IMG/VR virus record: IMGVR_UViG_3300022602_000102
Span: 1-59,984 of that record
Reading direction: 5' to 3' (one strand)
DNA: 59,984 nt
Source: a virus
Under the pieces are notes generated by a model, which did not search any database, was not told the origin of the DNA, and worked only from the letters and a program-made list of their open reading frames with translations. The translations under genes were made by a program, and so were the position numbers. This document shows, in pieces, positions 56,724-59,984 of this stretch; the stretch's first letter is position 1, and each line of letters opens with the position of its first letter.

Positions 56724-58469
56724 ATGACTTGGAAAAAGTATTTTTCTCCGGTACAAACCACTGGACAACTCAGCACAATATCAGGACTTAACTCTGGTAA
56801 TCGTCCAGGCCCGGCTAGAACTAATTATTCCAGCTATCTTCCTGACGTTTATACAGGTAGTCCAAATCGTATAGAGCGATATGCTCAATATGAAGTCATG
56901 GATTCGGATCCAGAAGTCAATGCGGCATTGGATATTCTAGCTGAGTTCTGTACACAAAAATTAAAAGATTCTAAAAGCCCATTTGCTGTTAAATGGCGTA
57001 GCAAAGCAACTAATGTAGAAGTTCGTGTGCTAGGTGAATATCTACAGCAATGGTGTAAATTGCAAAAGTTTGATACACGTATTTTTCGTATTGTACGTAA
57101 CGTATTCAAATATGGAGATGCGTTCTTTATCCGTGACCCAGAGAATCAAAAATGGTCTTGGGTAGATACTGCACAAGTTATCAAGGTCATTGTTAACGAA
57201 AGTGAAGGCAAAAAGCCAGAACAGTTTGTTATTAAGAATCTAGCACCCAACTTTGAAAATTTAGTTGCTACACAAATTACTCCAAACATAAATCCACGCA
57301 ATGCAGGCGGTGGTGTTGTTGTACCTGCTAGCGGATATACTGGATCAAGCGGTGCAAGTCAAGCTGGTGCTGGTGGCGCAAGCACTAGTTCAAGTAATCG
57401 TTTTGGATTACAGCAAACAGAGCATGCTATTAATTCAGAGCATGTAGTTCATTTGAGTTTAAGTGAAGGTTTAGATAACAATTATCCATTTGGCAATAGC
57501 TTATTAGAAAACATCTTTAAGGTCTACAAACAAAAAGAACTATTAGAAGATGCTATTCTTATCTATCGTATACAACGTGCTCCAGAACGTCGTGTTTTCC
57601 ATATTGACGTAGGTAATATGCCCAGTCACTTAGCCATGGCATTTGTGGAACGTGTTAAAAACGAAATACATCAACGCCGTATTCCTTCGCAAACAGGCGG
57701 AGGACAGAATGTCATAGACTCTGCATACAACCCTCTAAGCATTAACGAAGATTATTTCTTCCCTAAAACAGCAGACGGCAAAGGTTCCGACGTAACAATG
57801 CTAGAAGGCGGTAAGAATATTGGCGAAATTGACGACTTAAAGTACTTTACTAACAAGTTATTCCGTGGATTACGTATTCCAAGTAGCTATTTGCCTACAG
57901 GACAAGACGATAGTCAAAGTAATTTCAATGATGGTCGTGTAGGTACTGCTTACATTCAAGAGCTACGCTTTAACAAATACTGTGAACGACTACAAAGTTT
58001 ACTAACAGATGTATTTGATGAAGAGTTTAAAATGTTCATGCACAGCAAAGGCATGAATATCGACCCTGCGTTGTTTGAATTACAATTCAATCCTCCAATG
58101 AACTTTGCTAGTTCACGTCAAGCAACCATTGACGCAGAACGTATTAACACATTCAATACCATTGTTGCGGTACCATTTATGAGTAAACGCTTTGCTCTTA
58201 AACGATTCCTTGCCCTAACAGACGAAGAAGTAGCAGAAAACGAACGTTTATGGGCAGAAGAAAACGGTAAAGGACAGCCAACTACTACAGATAGTGCTGG
58301 AGAATTGCGTAGTGCAGGACTAAGTGCTGCCGGAATTGAAAATGACATGGGTGATGCTAGTGACATGACTGCTCCTGAAGATTTAACTGCTGAAGCAGGA
58401 GAAGGAGAAGAAGGCCAACAAAGTCCAGCGGCAATGCCACAGCCAGCAACTCCAGGTACTCCTACATAA
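56724..58469 (+). CDS. 20: Portal vertex protein gp20
   Basis: A 581-residue protein (T4 gp20 is 524). GSPNRIERYAQYEVMDSDPEVNAALDILAEFCTQ (45-78), VFKYGDAFFIRDP (near 127-139), YPFGNSLLENIFKVYKQKELLEDAILIYRIQRAPERRVFHIDVGNMP (about 252-298) and GQDDSQSNFNDGRVGTAYIQELRFNKYCERLQ (about 393-424) are gp20 core blocks. It forms the 12-subunit ring through which DNA is packaged and ejected. A Gly/Ser/Ala-rich insert (about 191-230) and an acidic disordered tail (about 520-581) are extra. RBS is AAGGA before ATG 56724. Confidence 0.93.
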   Translation: MTWKKYFSPVQTTGQLSTISGLNSGNRPGPARTNYSSYLPDVYTGSPNRIERYAQYEVMDSDPEVNAALDILAEFCTQKLKDSKSPFAVKWRSKATNVEVRVLGEYLQQWCKLQKFDTRIFRIVRNVFKYGDAFFIRDPENQKWSWVDTAQVIKVIVNESEGKKPEQFVIKNLAPNFENLVATQITPNINPRNAGGGVVVPASGYTGSSGASQAGAGGASTSSSNRFGLQQTEHAINSEHVVHLSLSEGLDNNYPFGNSLLENIFKVYKQKELLEDAILIYRIQRAPERRVFHIDVGNMPSHLAMAFVERVKNEIHQRRIPSQTGGGQNVIDSAYNPLSINEDYFFPKTADGKGSDVTMLEGGKNIGEIDDLKYFTNKLFRGLRIPSSYLPTGQDDSQSNFNDGRVGTAYIQELRFNKYCERLQSLLTDVFDEEFKMFMHSKGMNIDPALFELQFNPPMNFASSRQATIDAERINTFNTIVAVPFMSKRFALKRFLALTDEEVAENERLWAEENGKGQPTTTDSAGELRSAGLSAAGIENDMGDASDMTAPEDLTAEAGEGEEGQQSPAAMPQPATPGTPT

Positions 58470-58476
58470 ATACAAT

Positions 58477-58719
58477 ATGATTTTAAGAGAATTGTTTTAT
58501 ATTGATCCTGATACTAGGCACATAGCCAACGATTTGCGCTATGAGCCAAGTCGCGATACGAGTCAATTGCATAGAAGTGATGCACGTAAGACAAGATTAA
58601 CCTTAAGACAACTTAATGAACTACGCAAAAGTAGTGAAGCACACATACTGGAACAGGAAAGTGAGTTAGAGTTTATTCACGCAATGTACGCAACTCCCGA
58701 GCCTGCACCAGCACAATAA
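58477..58719 (+). CDS. Small conserved T4-like phage protein between gp20 and the prohead core
   Basis: An 80-residue charged helical protein. DARKTRLTLRQLNELRKSSEAHILEQESELEFIHAMYATP (about 34-74) is a motif that I recall in the small gene at this place in many T4-like phages (T4 gp67 position). It may be a minor prohead core component, by location. No good RBS is seen. A CATAAATA sits 5 bases before the start codon, but too close to give a transcript that includes the ATG. Confidence 0.6.
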   Translation: MILRELFYIDPDTRHIANDLRYEPSRDTSQLHRSDARKTRLTLRQLNELRKSSEAHILEQESELEFIHAMYATPEPAPAQ

Positions 58720-58723
58720 ATAA

Positions 58724-58747
58724 AAAACGGCCAAAACAGGCTGTTTT
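58724..58747 (+). terminator. Rho-independent-type hairpin after the small portal-downstream gene
   Basis: AAAACGGCC (58724-58732) pairs with GGCTGTTTT (58739-58747) around AAAACA, with one G-U pair. The stem ends in a T4 run flanked by A-rich sequence, giving a bidirectional look. It would end gp20 transcripts or reduce read-through before the prohead core gene. Confidence 0.6.
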
Positions 58748-58761
58748 CATGCCTTATCTAT

Positions 58762-58782
58762 ACACTTTTTTAACAAAAGTGT
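58762..58782 (+). other. Perfect 8-bp A/T-rich hairpin before the prohead core gene
   Basis: ACACTTTT (58762-58769) pairs with AAAAGTGT (58775-58782) around TTAAC. Overlapping its right end is TGTAAATA (58780-58787), one base from the T4 late consensus, with a predicted start near 58793. Confidence 0.45.
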
Positions 58783-58787
58783 AAATA
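58780..58787 (+). promoter_or_regulatory. Possible variant late promoter TGTAAATA
   Basis: One mismatch from TATAAATA. The predicted start near 58793 leaves a 34-base leader with CAGGAG before ATG 58827. It is plausible because the prohead core gene must be expressed late, but the match is weaker than at the other sites. Confidence 0.35.
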
Positions 58788-58826
58788 TAATACAGCCTTG
58801 TAACACAAATCACAGGAGAAATAAAC

Positions 58827-59726
58827 ATGACTGACCGCGCTCAATTTGAAGCAATGCTAGAAGCCTTGATCAATGAAGATCATGAGCAAGCAAAAGAAAT
58901 ATTCCACAACATCGTTGTTGGAAAATCACGTGAAATTTATGAAGAATTACTAGCTGAAGATTTCAGCCCAGAAGAAGCCAACCGTGCTGCCGGCGGACAC
59001 ATGCATTCTGAAAGTTCAGAAGAGGAAGAAGAGTCTGTAGAGGAAGGCGCTGAAGAAGGCGAAGAGGAAGAAGAAGGCGAAGAGGAAGAAGAAGACGGTG
59101 AAGATGATGCCGAAGATAATCCTTTTGGCGGTGAAGACGATGGCGAGGAAGACGGTGAAGAAGACGGTGAAGAAGACGACATGGGCGGTGACTCCGATCT
59201 AGAAGCCAAAGTATACGATTTAGAAGATGCATTAGAAGATCTAAAAGCAGAATTTGAACAGCTAATGGCTGGCGAAGAAGCAGAAGAACATGATCACCCA
59301 GGTATCCATGACATGGGCGGTGCTGATGCAGACATGGGTGGCGACATGGGTCCAGATGATATGGGCGCAATGGGCGAGCCAGACGAATTAGCAACAATGA
59401 TGGAGTATGTTAACAAAGTTGGTAACGTACAACACGGCGACAATGGACAAAACACCAAGTCAATAATTGATAACATGAAGAACGATATGGGCGGTACAAC
59501 TGCTAATATTGCTCAGAACTTTAGCACAACAACTGGTGGTACACAAGGTGGATTGGCAGCGCCAACTACTAAGCCTTTAATTGGCAAAGTACAAAACAGT
59601 CCAGATGCAAAAGCAGGCAAGACAGCGTTCAAGAAACAAGAACCAGGTCATGGTGCTGAGAAGAAAGGCAAAGGCGAAATGGGCGGCACTGATAAGAAGA
59701 GTCTTATCGGCGGACGCATTCGTTAA
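58827..59726 (+). CDS. Prohead core (scaffold) protein, gp67/gp68-like
   Basis: A 299-residue, extremely acidic protein with a strong RBS (CAGGAG). The N-terminal 60 residues (QFEAMLEALINEDHEQAKEIFHNIVVGKSREIYEELLAEDF) match the start of prohead core proteins in T4-like phages. Residues 63-120 are nearly all Glu, Asp and Gly. A short coiled coil (LEAKVYDLEDALEDLKAEFEQLM) follows near 125-147, then Met/Gly/Asp-rich repeats (DMGGADADMGGDMGPDDMG). The basic C-terminus (KKSLIGGRIR) resembles the end of such proteins. It precedes the gp21 protease, which normally digests the core. Which T4 core gene it equals is uncertain. Confidence 0.75.
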   Translation: MTDRAQFEAMLEALINEDHEQAKEIFHNIVVGKSREIYEELLAEDFSPEEANRAAGGHMHSESSEEEEESVEEGAEEGEEEEEGEEEEEDGEDDAEDNPFGGEDDGEEDGEEDGEEDDMGGDSDLEAKVYDLEDALEDLKAEFEQLMAGEEAEEHDHPGIHDMGGADADMGGDMGPDDMGAMGEPDELATMMEYVNKVGNVQHGDNGQNTKSIIDNMKNDMGGTTANIAQNFSTTTGGTQGGLAAPTTKPLIGKVQNSPDAKAGKTAFKKQEPGHGAEKKGKGEMGGTDKKSLIGGRIR

Positions 59727-59749
59727 TTAACACAGAGTACATATAATAT

Positions 59750-59984
59750 ATGTCACTATACCTCCGAGAGAATCTCAGTTTCAACGAAGCAAAAATGATC
59801 GTTGAGTCTGATGACAAAGATGGGAAAAACTTATACATGTCTGGGATTTGCATCCAAGGCGGTATTCGTAACGCTAACCAGCGTGTTTACCCTGTGAATG
59901 AGATTGGCAAGGCTGTCAAGACCCTAAACGATCAGATTCAAAACGGTTATTCAGTTCTCGGAGAAGTAGATCATCCAGATGATC
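59750..59984 (+). CDS. 21: Prohead core protease gp21 (partial, runs off the window)
   Basis: An open frame from ATG 59750 continues past the right edge, showing 78 residues. YLRENLSFNEAKMIVESDDKDGKNLYMSGICIQGG (4-38), NANQRVYP (41-48) and SVLGEVDHPDD (near 68-78) are the N-terminal signature of the T4 gp21 / S80 family, where the His in GE.DHP is the expected catalytic His. The catalytic Ser lies beyond the window. The start codon is inside the palindrome ACATATA-A-TATATGT (59739-59753). It cleaves the scaffold and head proteins during maturation. Confidence 0.85.
   Translation, partial: MSLYLRENLSFNEAKMIVESDDKDGKNLYMSGICIQGGIRNANQRVYPVNEIGKAVKTLNDQIQNGYSVLGEVDHPDD

Noticed and set aside
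58465-58472. CATAAATA before the small gene at 58477
   Set aside because: Its predicted start falls at about 58478, inside the start codon, and part of the string is the gp20 stop codon.
58937-59397. Antisense open frames opposite the prohead core gene (Ser- or Leu/His-rich)
   Set aside because: They are by-products of the Glu/Asp-rich codons on the plus strand.
1-59984. tRNA genes, rRNA, insertion sequences, integrase or attachment sites
   Set aside because: I saw no convincing cloverleaf, rRNA segment, transposase or integrase motif. A short TTCGAGC string near 51905 has no matching T-arm stem.

Overview
This window is a stretch of an AT-rich, T4-like contractile-tailed phage genome (a myovirus of the divergent environmental T4 superfamily). 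The evidence is a large set of T4-type proteins: late sigma factor gp55, recombination nuclease gp46/gp47, baseplate proteins gp6, gp25, gp5, gp53 and a gp26-type hub protein, portal gp20, a prohead core protein and the start of prohead protease gp21. Many small proteins resemble hypothetical proteins of marine and freshwater T4-like phages. No photosynthesis gene, tRNA, rRNA, CRISPR array or transposon was seen, and the host cannot be named. Three near-perfect sigma70 promoters suggest a bacterial host with ordinary sigma70 recognition.

Layout. (1) 1-10129, plus strand: tightly overlapping metabolic and accessory genes. These are a QueE-like radical SAM enzyme, a 2OG-Fe(II) oxygenase-like protein, a T4 Rnh-type 5'-3' exonuclease, a MoxR-type AAA+ ATPase followed by a metallopeptidase-like/VWA protein (each with its own consensus sigma70 promoter), small unknown genes and thymidylate synthase ThyX. 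(2) 10126-46351, minus strand: a 36-kb structural block. Read in transcription order it holds a putative tail-tube-cap protein, gp53, a putative hub protein, a gp5-like spike, gp25, gp6, a giant 5658-residue protein, then a tail-fibre cluster with four paralogues that share an N-terminal module. A peptidase-U32-like protein with seven cysteines lies inside the fibre cluster. (3) 46436-51475, plus strand: gp55, a GIY-YIG endonuclease, gp47, gp46, a small protein and a second GIY-YIG protein. (4) 51476-51981: about 500 bases without a gene but with several strong hairpins. (5) 51982-59984: an unknown possibly membrane-associated protein, a short minus-strand pair (gp26-like and a small protein), then plus-strand tape-measure-like protein, portal, small protein, prohead core and partial gp21.

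Regulation visible in the sequence. A motif GATAAATA (T4 late consensus TATAAATA) stands just upstream of genes on both strands. In five clear cases its predicted start point lies only 13-15 bases before the start codon. Together with the gp55 gene this indicates T4-type late transcription. Sigma70-like promoters precede the MoxR gene, the VWA gene and gp55. The first GIY-YIG gene has a late promoter inside an inverted repeat whose 3' arm carries the ribosome binding site, an arrangement like that of T4 I-TevI.

Most unusual items: the MoxR/VWA pair with its special promoters, the U32-like protein in the fibre cluster, the giant 17-kb gene, the hairpin-rich non-coding region next to a GIY-YIG gene, and synonymous-codon-homogenised GNVT repeats in a tail fibre.
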